IMG/VR virus record: IMGVR_UViG_3300005613_000008 | Location: 1 to 64,000 of that record | Strand: one strand, 5' to 3' | Length of the DNA: 64,000 bases | Source: a virus | In this document: positions 30,771 through 39,777 of the stretch, piece after piece | Layout: each line of letters opens with the position of its first letter | How positions within the stretch are numbered: the stretch's first letter is position 1 | Position numbers and translations under genes: made by a program | Notes under the pieces: generated by a model | Database searches by the model: none | What the model saw: only the letters and a program-made list of their open reading frames with translations | Told to the model about the DNA's origin: nothing

Positions 30771-31054
30771 ACGACGAATTTGACGATTTGATGGACGAGG
30801 CAATTGAAAACATTCGCAACGACCGCAAGGTTGCGCGAGAGTTCTTGAACGAACTTGCAAATCAGATTGCTCAAAACGCAGAAAACAACCGAGCACTTTC
30901 CCCCGTCGCTGCTAAACATATTGAAACAATGCAGCGTTCCAATGAGCAGTTGGTGAAAGTTCTCACCCTCAAGCAGAAGGAGAGAACCAAGGAAGTTGGC
31001 TTGTCTGACGAAGATAAAGCTAGTCTCTTTGATATGATTCAAGGAGAGAACTGA
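30767..31054 (+). CDS. Small acidic helical protein downstream of the sigma factor
   Basis: A 95-residue protein from ATG 30767 (ATGA overlap). It is helical throughout, with an acidic start (MNDEFDDLMDEAIENI) and 'HIETMQRSNEQLVKVLTLKQ' in the middle. No clear similarity to T4 gp33 is visible, so a co-activator role is only a positional guess. It is tightly coupled to the sigma gene and to the structural gene that follows (TGATG). Confidence 0.6.
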   Translation: MNDEFDDLMDEAIENIRNDRKVAREFLNELANQIAQNAENNRALSPVAAKHIETMQRSNEQLVKVLTLKQKERTKEVGLSDEDKASLFDMIQGEN

Positions 31055-32091
31055 TGGCTAAAAAGAACTATTTTGACTTCTCGCAGTTTGATGAAGTTGG
31101 TGATGCTATGGATCTTTTCGCCAATACTATCAGAAATGCTTTTGAGTTTGATGCGTTAGCGGGAAAAGATACCTTCAATGCAGTTGTGTTAACCCAACCA
31201 ATCCCAATGGACGAAAGCCAGATTGCCTCTTTTATACAAACTAAGCAAAATGATGAAAAGCAATCTGCCGATGATGACATTCCAAGATTTACCTTCAAGG
31301 CAAGGATTTTGGGACAACAATCGCCTCATTTATTTTTGCCCGATCCTTGTGACATAACAATTGCCAAAGAGATACAAGAGCAGCAGAACATACAAGATGT
31401 TATAGATATGCATACAACGGTTATTGCAATCAACGCTGTTGATAGACCTGCTCTTGGAGATGTTGTTAAAATAAAGATCGATCAAGGAACTTTCTCCATC
31501 AATCCACAAACTGCTGAATATGTTGGTCTTGTTACGAACTCGCCATCAGCAATTAACAATATTTTAGGATCCCAGAGGGGTGAATGTAAACAAGCATTAG
31601 AAAATACGTTTGCGGGTTACAATGGATCGGTTGTGCAAGGAGGAAAGCCAATCAGAGACCTTTCTAGACTAGATAAACAATTTAGACAAATAGTTGAAAC
31701 CTTGGTTCAAAAATTAAAAGACAGAGGATTCATTCCTTATGTGGCTGAAACGTTTAGGACACCAGATAGACAAAGGTTTCTTTATAACATTGGGCAAAGC
31801 AAAATAGAAAGTGGTGGAATGCATGAGAAAGGATTAGCCGTTGACATCATTGATGGAAGACCTCATGAAGACGGAAAGGGAATTGTTGGTTGGGGCTCGT
31901 ATGAAGAAGAGGCAAAAAAAAATGGTATAGAGCCGACCGAAGCAGACAAAAAAGCAACCAAAGATGCTAATGAATTTTTTGATGCTCTGGGGCAAGAAGC
32001 TAGAGAACTAAATTTAGTTTGGGGTGGGGACTGGAAGACATTTATAGATAAACCACATGTTGAAATGAGCGAGAGAAGTGAAGATGCCTGA
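31054..32091 (+). CDS. Baseplate-associated protein with C-terminal M15 (VanY-like) peptidase domain
   Basis: A 345-residue protein. The N-terminal ~170 residues are beta-rich and include 'GDVVKIKIDQGTF', an OB-fold-like segment as found in gp5/hub proteins. The C-terminal ~150 residues match M15 D,D-/L,D-endopeptidases: 'AETFRTPDRQRFLY', then 'GGMHEKGLAVDII' (zinc His ~257 and Asp ~264) and 'DKPHVEM' (second zinc His ~335). It would cut peptidoglycan cross-links, locally at the baseplate on infection or as an endolysin. Its position heading the baseplate genes favours a tail lysin, the functional counterpart of T4 gp5 lysozyme. Confidence 0.72.
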   Translation: MAKKNYFDFSQFDEVGDAMDLFANTIRNAFEFDALAGKDTFNAVVLTQPIPMDESQIASFIQTKQNDEKQSADDDIPRFTFKARILGQQSPHLFLPDPCDITIAKEIQEQQNIQDVIDMHTTVIAINAVDRPALGDVVKIKIDQGTFSINPQTAEYVGLVTNSPSAINNILGSQRGECKQALENTFAGYNGSVVQGGKPIRDLSRLDKQFRQIVETLVQKLKDRGFIPYVAETFRTPDRQRFLYNIGQSKIESGGMHEKGLAVDIIDGRPHEDGKGIVGWGSYEEEAKKNGIEPTEADKKATKDANEFFDALGQEARELNLVWGGDWKTFIDKPHVEMSERSEDA

Positions 32092-33112
32092 ATCAAAAAA
32101 AATAAAAATCTTTAATGATGAAAAGCTCAGTAAAGAGAAGCAAAGAATATTCAAAGAAGCACAAAGCCTAAACAAAATAATTCTCGGCTTAGACGGCTCA
32201 AATCCAACAGCTCAGCCACTAAACTCTTCTGGTTTATTTGGCAAGAAGCCTTATGAGCCTCAAGTAAAATACAACTTTGCTCCAAGTGAAAACGTCATCA
32301 ATAATGGCAATGCCTTCATAACACTTGGCAAAGATCGTCCTTCTGGAAAGGCATCTGGATTTGGTGGTCAAGGGGCTACAGGTGCCAATGCTATTGATTT
32401 AGTTGTTGGTAGAATGGCTTCAAGTAAAAGACCAGATGGTGCTATTGTAGATAACAGTTTTTCAGCCGACGCGGCAAGAATCTACATAAGCCAGCTAACC
32501 AACATTGATTTCAATTTTGGAATAGATCCGGGTAAGTCAGGTTACATGGAAGCTCGCTCTGGTATTGGAATAAAAGCAGATGGCGTTCGTGTCATCGGAA
32601 GGGAGGGTGTCAAGATTGTGACAGGTCGGTCTACAAATAGCACTGGATTTGGAAACAAAGGCGAAACCAACTCTCTTGGAGGAAAAATCTCCCAACCAGC
32701 ACCACTTATCGAGCTAATCGCTGGTAACAATACCGAATCAAGAGAAGTTGCTGGCGGTTTATTCAATACTCCAGAAAAATATGATACCCTACAAGGTGTC
32801 GCAATGGGACAAAATACAGTCGAAGCCCTAAGAGATTTAAGTGAGATTTTAGATAAACTTACCTCTTCTTTGTTTAACTTTGTCAATCTACAGACGCAGT
32901 TCAACGCTGCTTTGGCTGGAGCAGTTTCTTTACCTGCCCCGGCTGCTGGAGCCGCAGTTGGGGCTTTGACAACTGCCAACACAATCAGGATGCTGGTTCA
33001 AGTTTGGACTCCCTATTATCAAGCAAGGCTTGGAAAATTCTTGTGGGAAGTCAATCATCTACAACCGTTTGGCTATCGATACATAGAGAGTAGAAACGTT
33101 AAAACAACCTAG
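32084..33112 (+). CDS. Tail/baseplate protein with beta-helix-like repeat segment
   Basis: A 342-residue protein. I took ATG 32084 rather than the GTG at 32078, because the purine-rich GAGAG lies eight bases before it. The middle, 'ARSGIGIKADGVRVIGREG', has the repeated G-I/V-x-I-K/R pattern of the triple-stranded beta-helix in gp5/VgrG needles. A helical, alanine-rich part (~280-320, 'AALAGAVSLPAPAAGAAVG') follows. Its place after the peptidase suggests a baseplate spike or hub component. Family not recognised. Confidence 0.6.
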   Translation: MPESKKIKIFNDEKLSKEKQRIFKEAQSLNKIILGLDGSNPTAQPLNSSGLFGKKPYEPQVKYNFAPSENVINNGNAFITLGKDRPSGKASGFGGQGATGANAIDLVVGRMASSKRPDGAIVDNSFSADAARIYISQLTNIDFNFGIDPGKSGYMEARSGIGIKADGVRVIGREGVKIVTGRSTNSTGFGNKGETNSLGGKISQPAPLIELIAGNNTESREVAGGLFNTPEKYDTLQGVAMGQNTVEALRDLSEILDKLTSSLFNFVNLQTQFNAALAGAVSLPAPAAGAAVGALTTANTIRMLVQVWTPYYQARLGKFLWEVNHLQPFGYRYIESRNVKTT

Positions 33113-33132
33113 TTAGATAGATAGGAAAGGCA

Positions 33133-36100
33133 ATGGCTCAATCAGAATTTTTGAAGCACCAAGACAAGAATGGTGATTTTCTAATAGATAAATGTGAAGT
33201 AGAACTCCCTGGATCAGAAGAAAAGGTCTGTCTAGATTGTATTCCTAATCCGAAGGCTGTTCTAACTGATTGGAAAAACTTGGAGATTGATTCTCCAAGG
33301 CTGAACGAGCGCACTTGTAGGTATGAAGTGGCGGTCACTACTCGCTTCAAGACGACAGGCGGCGAGAATGCCTCAGATGAAGAAGAAGCAAAAAATGCCC
33401 TTGATGAGAGATTTTTAGATTATCGCGAAGAGGCGATAGCAGCCTTACTCGATGCTTACAAAAAGAAAGAAGATGCGTTAAGCCTCTTTACAATGCAAGA
33501 AAATATTCAGTTTACAAACTGGGATCTTGAAGCAAGACCAAATTCAAGATTAAAGCTACTTTATTCAGTCCCATTCGATATATTGAATAGTTTAGAAGAC
33601 GAAGATGAACAAAATGAATCAGACGAAAGTGATGGTCCATTAACTATATCTTTTTTGGCATCCGAATTGGCATTCATGAATGTGAGAGTCAGAAAAGGAT
33701 TGAATCTTTATTCTCGCTACGATAAAGTAAATAAGATTATGAGCAAAGAATACTTTGCGTATGTTGATAATCTAAAACCATTTGACGTTGGCATCTATGG
33801 AGATAATGGATTTTCTCGCACATCATTGATGGCTCGTGTTCTTATTGAGCTAGATCAATTTTTAGTCAATAGAGGATACAATCTACCGGGTGTTGGCAGA
33901 GGAGTCTTAAAAGATAGAGTTGTTAAAATACAGTTTAATTTTACACAGGAAAGAAAATTAAAAAAGCTTACAATTTTTACTGTTGGGTGTAGAGAAAAGC
34001 CTATTATTTTCAGTGGTCGTAAACTCTCTGCCCTTAACAGAAAAGAATCTTTTAAAGATAAGACTGCCATGGGCTACCTCTCAAGACTGAGGGATATGGA
34101 TAGGGCACTTACTGCAAGAGAGCCAGAACATTTTATTGAATTTTTAAAAAATAATACTTATCCACAAATCGATTTGTTTAATTCAATTCAGACTCTCGAA
34201 GAGAACAGCGATGAACAAGATGTTTTATCATGTGTAGGTGAAGCTCTCTTAAGTGAGGGTAAAGAACTTGGACAAGATATATTAGACGAGGTTCTGAACA
34301 TAGCAGATGTCCTTGCCTATCAGTTCCACAAGAATATCTGTAAAAGATCTGAAGAGGAAAGAAGAAAAGAAGCTGTTGCTATGGGTGAAAGCTTCGATCC
34401 TGATCTTCCAGCAAAAGATTATCTTCCTTTTGGACAAGGCAACCCACTTGCAATAATGGCTACTAATCAGGCATTTAGGCAAATTGAAGCAAGCGATAAT
34501 GTTTTTGTAAGACTGTGTGGAGAATTCCTTACAGACAAGATTACTGGAGGTTCTTTAGAGATTAGAGATCTTTATGATATTTCTTTCAACAAGATGAAAA
34601 TATGTGGTCTCCTTGATCTTATGACAGAAGGACTACAGTGTCTATTCAAGGGTCTTACACTAGAAGAAGCTTTGGCACAAGCAATTTCTGCTGCTCTAAA
34701 GGCGATGTCCATAGAGAACTTTGGTGTCTTATTTGTTGGACTACCACCAGAGAAACAATCAGAACTTGATGATCTTGTAAAGCGAAAGTTGGAATCTGGC
34801 AATCTTTTCTCAGAGCAATCGAATGCAGAAATACTTTCCGATGCCACTTCGGCACAACCAGATGATCGTGGACCATCTGCTCCTGTATTTGGAGAAATAA
34901 ACTTTGTTAAACCATGGGAAGACCAAGACTATATCGATCGAGAAAGAGAATCAATGATTCCCGGTCCATATGAAGCTATGTCTCCTTCAAGCAAGCTTGT
35001 TCAGCCACCCGGTGGTTCCGTAATTCGTCGTTCGCTTGGTAAAGATTACGACAATCCAAACCAGTTTGCAGAACAACAAACACCATTCGCTGATGCAATC
35101 AGGGCTGTCCAAACAGAATCAAAACAAAAGTTTAGCCCAGACAACCTTATGGAAGCTTATTTTGCAGCTTTGATCGAAGTGTATTCTGATAATCTTCTTG
35201 AACTTCTTGACATAATGAACAGATTCCCAGGAGCCGAGATTATATCAAAAGTTATAGCTCTATTTGATTGTCCTCGACCACCTCTGTTTACGCCAAGTGT
35301 GATGGATTTCTTGAAAGACATTGAGCTTCCTTTCTGTAGAAACGTCAATGATATCACTCTGCCTAGGCTCAACAACCCACTTGATTTTATTAATTTAGAT
35401 TTATTTAAGCTATTGATAGATGCTGCAAAGATTGCAATTCAGAATGCAATCGTGTCTATTTTGGTGAAACTAATTGTAAAAGTTTGTGAGATTATTGGTA
35501 GCGCTATTTGTAAAGCAATTGAGACAGCAGGTAGTTTGGCTGCTGGATTGCCAGGATTACTGACTGGCAGAAACACAATCAAAGACATTTTGCGCGAATC
35601 AATCTGTGGTCCCCAGGCAGATGAAAAAGCTTTAGATGATTCTATTGTGGATATGTATAAGCTGCTTGGAGGTGTAGCTCCTGAAATAGCAAACAGAGAA
35701 AAGGTTCTTGCTTTCAATGAAGCTATGGCTTCATCTGTCACACGCCGAGAACTAATCGAGGCTTCAATGGGAGAGCCTTCAGAATCATTCCTAACTCTCG
35801 TTGATAATCTTGTTGAGTTTGAGTTCCCCGAGTTTAGAGAATCATTCTCAAACAAAAGCGCGATCGGTAACTTTTTCAGAAACTTTGGAAACCTTCTTCC
35901 AGCCGACTTTAGAGATCAGGCACAGCAGTTTGTTGATGGCTTGGAAGAAGATGATCAGTTGCCAGCAAACCCAAGCCTATGTGCTTCTCCAGAGCAGATT
36001 GAAGAGTTTTGCTCTCTACGCTCTCAGATTCTAGAAGGTAGAGCATCAGCAGAACAGATTGCGCAACTATGTCGCCCCGGCGAAGAGTTTGCAGATATAG

Positions 36101-39100
36101 CAAGCATTATTCAGGATGGAATTCCAAAGACCTTAGAGAGCGGTATTCCACCCATTGTATCAGAGCCCGGCTGTAACAACGGCTTATTTCCTTATGAGAC
36201 GGAACAACAAACTGCCGCAACAGCGCAGATCATGAACAAGAATCTAGAGCAGTTGATGATTGCCTTCTCTTACGATATGCTTGGTAATGGTCCCGGCGAA
36301 AGAAACTGGGGCTTGATGAACATGGTGCTTTCGGACACTCTCGGAAGACCATTTACTGCTCACTCTCGTAAGGTGTTCAATGATCCCGGCAGGCAGCAGT
36401 ATGTTGATTTTTATGTTTCTAGTAGCACGCCCCTCGACGGCGGCGGCGAAGCCGGCATCACCGATAACTATGCAAAATCAGAACGACAAAAAGGCGCATT
36501 CCCAGTCTACATCGCAGAGTGGATGACTCAGGAGAATAATGGTCAGATAGCAGACTCTATCGGCATAAATAATCAAATCCAGCCAGATAAAACAACAGTA
36601 AAAGACTTTGATGAACTAAATCTTGGTCTAAGAGTAACTCCTTTAGAACTACCAGACTATGGCTATAGAGTTCAGTTTGAAGTGGACTATGAGAACAAGC
36701 AAGTCAAGTTTGTTGAGAAGAAGAGAAAAGCGACACCCGATTTGTCAATTGACTTCAGTAGTAAGATAGAGGATGACGAGGGATACAAGTTCTCTATGTC
36801 TGCTTACTTTGCAGACTTAGGCAACAAAGGCAATTACCCAACTGATAACGTAAGACTCAAAATAACAGAGACTATCATTGAAGATGGCGACAAAGAGTTA
36901 CAGGAGGACTACCTTGAGTTCTTGGCTAGTGATTCTACGCTACAAGACTTTGAAGAAGGCTTCTTGAACCAGTTTACCAGATTTACCGAGACATTCCAGA
37001 ATCCAAACAACACGATCTCACCTCCGATTGTGCTAATGTCTGAGATGCTAAACATTACAGAAGAACAGGCAACATCCTTCTGGAACTCCACAACTACAAA
37101 ACTTTATAACCAAATGTTTGAAAATGTTATGAGCACTTCAAGCATGGCGTTTGATTATGGTGTTGAGTTTGACAATCTCACGCCAGCAAGTGCCGATTAT
37201 CTCTACCCAGATGGAACTGGAACCCTCTATGCAGAAAAAGAAATTGATGATGGTGAGGGCGGAACGAGAAAATTGAACAATAGAGATGCAGTCCTTGGTA
37301 TAAGCCGCGATCAATTCGATAACCCAGATAACCCAAGGGTAATTTATTTAGATCCAGCCACCTATGGCGGCTCCTATCTGAATCCTCCAATCCATGTTCG
37401 TCCGCTCAAGAGTGCAGGATGGATGGGACTTGTAGATTCTGTTTTCCCCGAATTGAGTCCTTGTAAGCCGCCAAGAACAAATGTTATAGACTTTGGGGAG
37501 ATAGAATCTGAAATGATGAAGTCTTATAATCAATTGGCAGAAGACGAAAGGCTCGCGGGTGATCCAGATTGTGTTACAGAAGTTCCTTACAATAGAATCT
37601 TGACAAGACAAGGCAAGGCAGGAATCCAATCTGTGATAGAAGCCGCTTGCAGAATTCATTCTGTTGAACACTTCATCAAGTCTCTCGCAACATTCTCTAA
37701 ATTCAAACCAGACTTCAAGAATAACTTCAGCGATCTCTACGCTTCATACATTGTGGAGCAAATGGAGAAAGGATTCAAGAACGCACAACAGAATGAGTTC
37801 TTTGAATTGTTCAATCCATTTAAAGATGAAGAATTCTGGTATGCTTTCTTAGAACAATCAGTGCAAACCTACGGTCGCTTGCTTGATGAGGGGGAAATCA
37901 TGGATCCTCCAGAAACAGTTATCAACGCCTTGATCCGCCTCAACAACATCCAAGAACGTTATGATTACCCAGATCGTAAAGATCTGCGAGAGTCCAAAAA
38001 GAATAACGAAGTTTCAATCTTCAAAACTCTCAAAAACTACAGAAATGAAGATGCTCTAGGTGTCGTCAAGGAAACAGAAGACATTGCCAAAATGGTTCTA
38101 AAAGAGTTTGTAAAGAAGCAACTCGGCAAAGTAGCAGATTCTTTCGAGGCTTCTCTAAAGGAAAACGGCTTCATTGATGATTCTTATGCCACTAACATAA
38201 ATTATTATTTGCTAAGTTCTGCAACTGGACTTACAGCAGGAAGTGAACTGAATCTATTGGGAGAGTTGACAGAGGATGTGTCTGATGATCTGCTTACAAG
38301 AGAAGTCAAATACACTAATGGTGATGAGATGTCTCTACAAGATGGGACACCCTATGTTGGCTACTATCATTTTAGAGACGATCAACCGATGACAGGCGAA
38401 GAGCACAATGATGAATCACAAGATCTCAATCTTTTTGCGAAGAACATCATAGTAACTGCTGGCGGACAAGGGATCGGAAGGGTATCCCAAACAATGCCTT
38501 CTGGTGATATCCCCTTTGGTCTGAGAGCTTATCTAAAAACCCCAACTGGACAAAGTAATCCTTACGACCTCGGAGCGATAACAAGTCAAGAAGGCAATGT
38601 CTCAGATGTCTACCCAGGAACACTCAGAAAGGTTGTAAACGATTCTGGTAGAGTTGTCGGACTAGAAGGTGAACTTGGTTTGCGTTATGGTCTTGAGTTC
38701 TACGCAAATGTCGGTGGAGAAATGGTTAGTGTCACAAGCGTTGAGATCGATGTTCTCGATCTTCCACTTGCAAAGTTGCCACCACTACAGCCAAGTAGCA
38801 AAGAAATGCTTTGCCTTATCAACAATTTGTTAGATGACGATCGCTACAAAGCATTCATGAAATATTGCCTACCAACAACTAAGATTCCATCTATCATTGC
38901 AATCTATAACGACATGGCTTTCTTACCTTCTATTGGTGAAAATGTTCTTGATGATGCAAAGAGGAACAGTGGCAATTCTAAGCCCGGTAGAAAAGCTTCA
39001 GTAAATGATGATGGCGATGCTATAATTTATTCCCCAAATGATCCAGGCGAACAAGGTTGGTTCCCGAAGAAAGAGCGAAGAACCTTCACTCCATTTGTTT

Positions 39101-39363
39101 TGACATGGGACGAATGGGATCACGTCACGATGCGTAGAACTAATTCTCAACTCAAGAGAATGTTTAAAGAATACTACAACTCAAGAGATTTCGGAGATCA
39201 AGAAGAGGACGATAGTGGAATCGTTGGAACAAATCTTAAGGTTCTAAAAGAAAGGTTCTCGTTTGCACCCGGCAAGAGAATTCTTCCTTGGTGGAAGCGC
39301 CGCCGCCTACGCAGTAACCCGTTTAATGCAAAGGGAGAGCTTTGTAAAAATAAGGACGAATAA
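33133..39363 (+). CDS. Very large baseplate/tail structural protein (2076 aa) with an N-terminal EF-hand-like loop
   Basis: A 2076-residue protein with AGGAAAGG before ATG 33133. Residues 12-23 read 'DKNGDFLIDKCE', a near-perfect EF-hand loop (D-x-N-x-D-x-x-I-D-x-x-E), so calcium binding is likely. Two helical, hydrophobic stretches around 760-840 ('IAIQNAIVSILVKLIVKV') and an acidic, beta-rich remainder suggest a multidomain scaffold. The end is basic ('PWWKRRRLRSNP'). It lies directly upstream of gp25 and gp6, so a baseplate or tail component, perhaps tape-measure-like, is likely. The family is not known to me. Confidence 0.6.
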   Translation: MAQSEFLKHQDKNGDFLIDKCEVELPGSEEKVCLDCIPNPKAVLTDWKNLEIDSPRLNERTCRYEVAVTTRFKTTGGENASDEEEAKNALDERFLDYREEAIAALLDAYKKKEDALSLFTMQENIQFTNWDLEARPNSRLKLLYSVPFDILNSLEDEDEQNESDESDGPLTISFLASELAFMNVRVRKGLNLYSRYDKVNKIMSKEYFAYVDNLKPFDVGIYGDNGFSRTSLMARVLIELDQFLVNRGYNLPGVGRGVLKDRVVKIQFNFTQERKLKKLTIFTVGCREKPIIFSGRKLSALNRKESFKDKTAMGYLSRLRDMDRALTAREPEHFIEFLKNNTYPQIDLFNSIQTLEENSDEQDVLSCVGEALLSEGKELGQDILDEVLNIADVLAYQFHKNICKRSEEERRKEAVAMGESFDPDLPAKDYLPFGQGNPLAIMATNQAFRQIEASDNVFVRLCGEFLTDKITGGSLEIRDLYDISFNKMKICGLLDLMTEGLQCLFKGLTLEEALAQAISAALKAMSIENFGVLFVGLPPEKQSELDDLVKRKLESGNLFSEQSNAEILSDATSAQPDDRGPSAPVFGEINFVKPWEDQDYIDRERESMIPGPYEAMSPSSKLVQPPGGSVIRRSLGKDYDNPNQFAEQQTPFADAIRAVQTESKQKFSPDNLMEAYFAALIEVYSDNLLELLDIMNRFPGAEIISKVIALFDCPRPPLFTPSVMDFLKDIELPFCRNVNDITLPRLNNPLDFINLDLFKLLIDAAKIAIQNAIVSILVKLIVKVCEIIGSAICKAIETAGSLAAGLPGLLTGRNTIKDILRESICGPQADEKALDDSIVDMYKLLGGVAPEIANREKVLAFNEAMASSVTRRELIEASMGEPSESFLTLVDNLVEFEFPEFRESFSNKSAIGNFFRNFGNLLPADFRDQAQQFVDGLEEDDQLPANPSLCASPEQIEEFCSLRSQILEGRASAEQIAQLCRPGEEFADIASIIQDGIPKTLESGIPPIVSEPGCNNGLFPYETEQQTAATAQIMNKNLEQLMIAFSYDMLGNGPGERNWGLMNMVLSDTLGRPFTAHSRKVFNDPGRQQYVDFYVSSSTPLDGGGEAGITDNYAKSERQKGAFPVYIAEWMTQENNGQIADSIGINNQIQPDKTTVKDFDELNLGLRVTPLELPDYGYRVQFEVDYENKQVKFVEKKRKATPDLSIDFSSKIEDDEGYKFSMSAYFADLGNKGNYPTDNVRLKITETIIEDGDKELQEDYLEFLASDSTLQDFEEGFLNQFTRFTETFQNPNNTISPPIVLMSEMLNITEEQATSFWNSTTTKLYNQMFENVMSTSSMAFDYGVEFDNLTPASADYLYPDGTGTLYAEKEIDDGEGGTRKLNNRDAVLGISRDQFDNPDNPRVIYLDPATYGGSYLNPPIHVRPLKSAGWMGLVDSVFPELSPCKPPRTNVIDFGEIESEMMKSYNQLAEDERLAGDPDCVTEVPYNRILTRQGKAGIQSVIEAACRIHSVEHFIKSLATFSKFKPDFKNNFSDLYASYIVEQMEKGFKNAQQNEFFELFNPFKDEEFWYAFLEQSVQTYGRLLDEGEIMDPPETVINALIRLNNIQERYDYPDRKDLRESKKNNEVSIFKTLKNYRNEDALGVVKETEDIAKMVLKEFVKKQLGKVADSFEASLKENGFIDDSYATNINYYLLSSATGLTAGSELNLLGELTEDVSDDLLTREVKYTNGDEMSLQDGTPYVGYYHFRDDQPMTGEEHNDESQDLNLFAKNIIVTAGGQGIGRVSQTMPSGDIPFGLRAYLKTPTGQSNPYDLGAITSQEGNVSDVYPGTLRKVVNDSGRVVGLEGELGLRYGLEFYANVGGEMVSVTSVEIDVLDLPLAKLPPLQPSSKEMLCLINNLLDDDRYKAFMKYCLPTTKIPSIIAIYNDMAFLPSIGENVLDDAKRNSGNSKPGRKASVNDDGDAIIYSPNDPGEQGWFPKKERRTFTPFVLTWDEWDHVTMRRTNSQLKRMFKEYYNSRDFGDQEEDDSGIVGTNLKVLKERFSFAPGKRILPWWKRRRLRSNPFNAKGELCKNKDE

Positions 39364-39394
39364 CTAAGTAGTAGTAAGATTTGGAGGGCTATGG

Positions 39395-39763
39395 ATGGCT
39401 TCTTACGCGGTTAAACTACCATTGGCACAAGACTCAGCCGATGGTTATGCGATGATAAAGAGATTAAAGACTCTTGTAAAACAGAATCTCAAGATGCTTA
39501 TTCTCACCAACCCCGGTGAAAGAGTTATGGAGCCAAATTATGGAGTTGGCATAAGGCAATTCTTGTTTGAAAACTTTGATTCAAGTATCTATGCGAGAAT
39601 AGACAACAAAATAAGAGATCAAGTTGCTCAATATATGCCTGCTATTCAGATTCAAAAATTGCAGTTTGCTGGCTCTAATCCAGACACAAATACTCTAGCC
39701 CTTTACTTGGAGTATTCAATCCCACAAATCGCCACAAGTGATTTGCTTGAAATCACTATTTAG
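39395..39763 (+). CDS. Baseplate wedge protein, gp25/W-like
   Basis: A 122-residue protein of the GPW/gp25 family. 'LKMLILTNPGERVMEPNYG' and 'GVGIRQFLFENFD' are the characteristic core ('NPGER...PxxG'). gp25 nucleates the wedge and sheath start in T4. ATG 39395 is favoured by GGAGGG upstream; an out-of-frame ATG at 39391 is not used. It is followed by the gp6-like gene, the usual contractile-tail order. Confidence 0.92.
   Translation: MASYAVKLPLAQDSADGYAMIKRLKTLVKQNLKMLILTNPGERVMEPNYGVGIRQFLFENFDSSIYARIDNKIRDQVAQYMPAIQIQKLQFAGSNPDTNTLALYLEYSIPQIATSDLLEITI
39756..39762 (+). promoter_or_regulatory. CTATTTA motif, candidate phage late promoter element
   Basis: CTATTTA overlaps the stop of the gp25-like gene and sits 22 nt before ATG 39778 of the gp6-like gene. 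It is one of the five similarly placed copies. Confidence 0.35.
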
Positions 39764-39777
39764 TGTGAGGAAAATCA

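Noticed and set aside
16083-31070. PhoH and the peptidase-bearing baseplate protein both start MAKKNY with near-identical DNA
   Set aside because: Identity covers only about 17 bases at the start codon and the proteins differ at once afterwards; chance or codon bias explains it.
35439-35855. Minus-strand ORF inside the 2076-aa gene
   Set aside because: Antisense shadow; all supported genes are on the + strand and the overlapping + gene is continuous.
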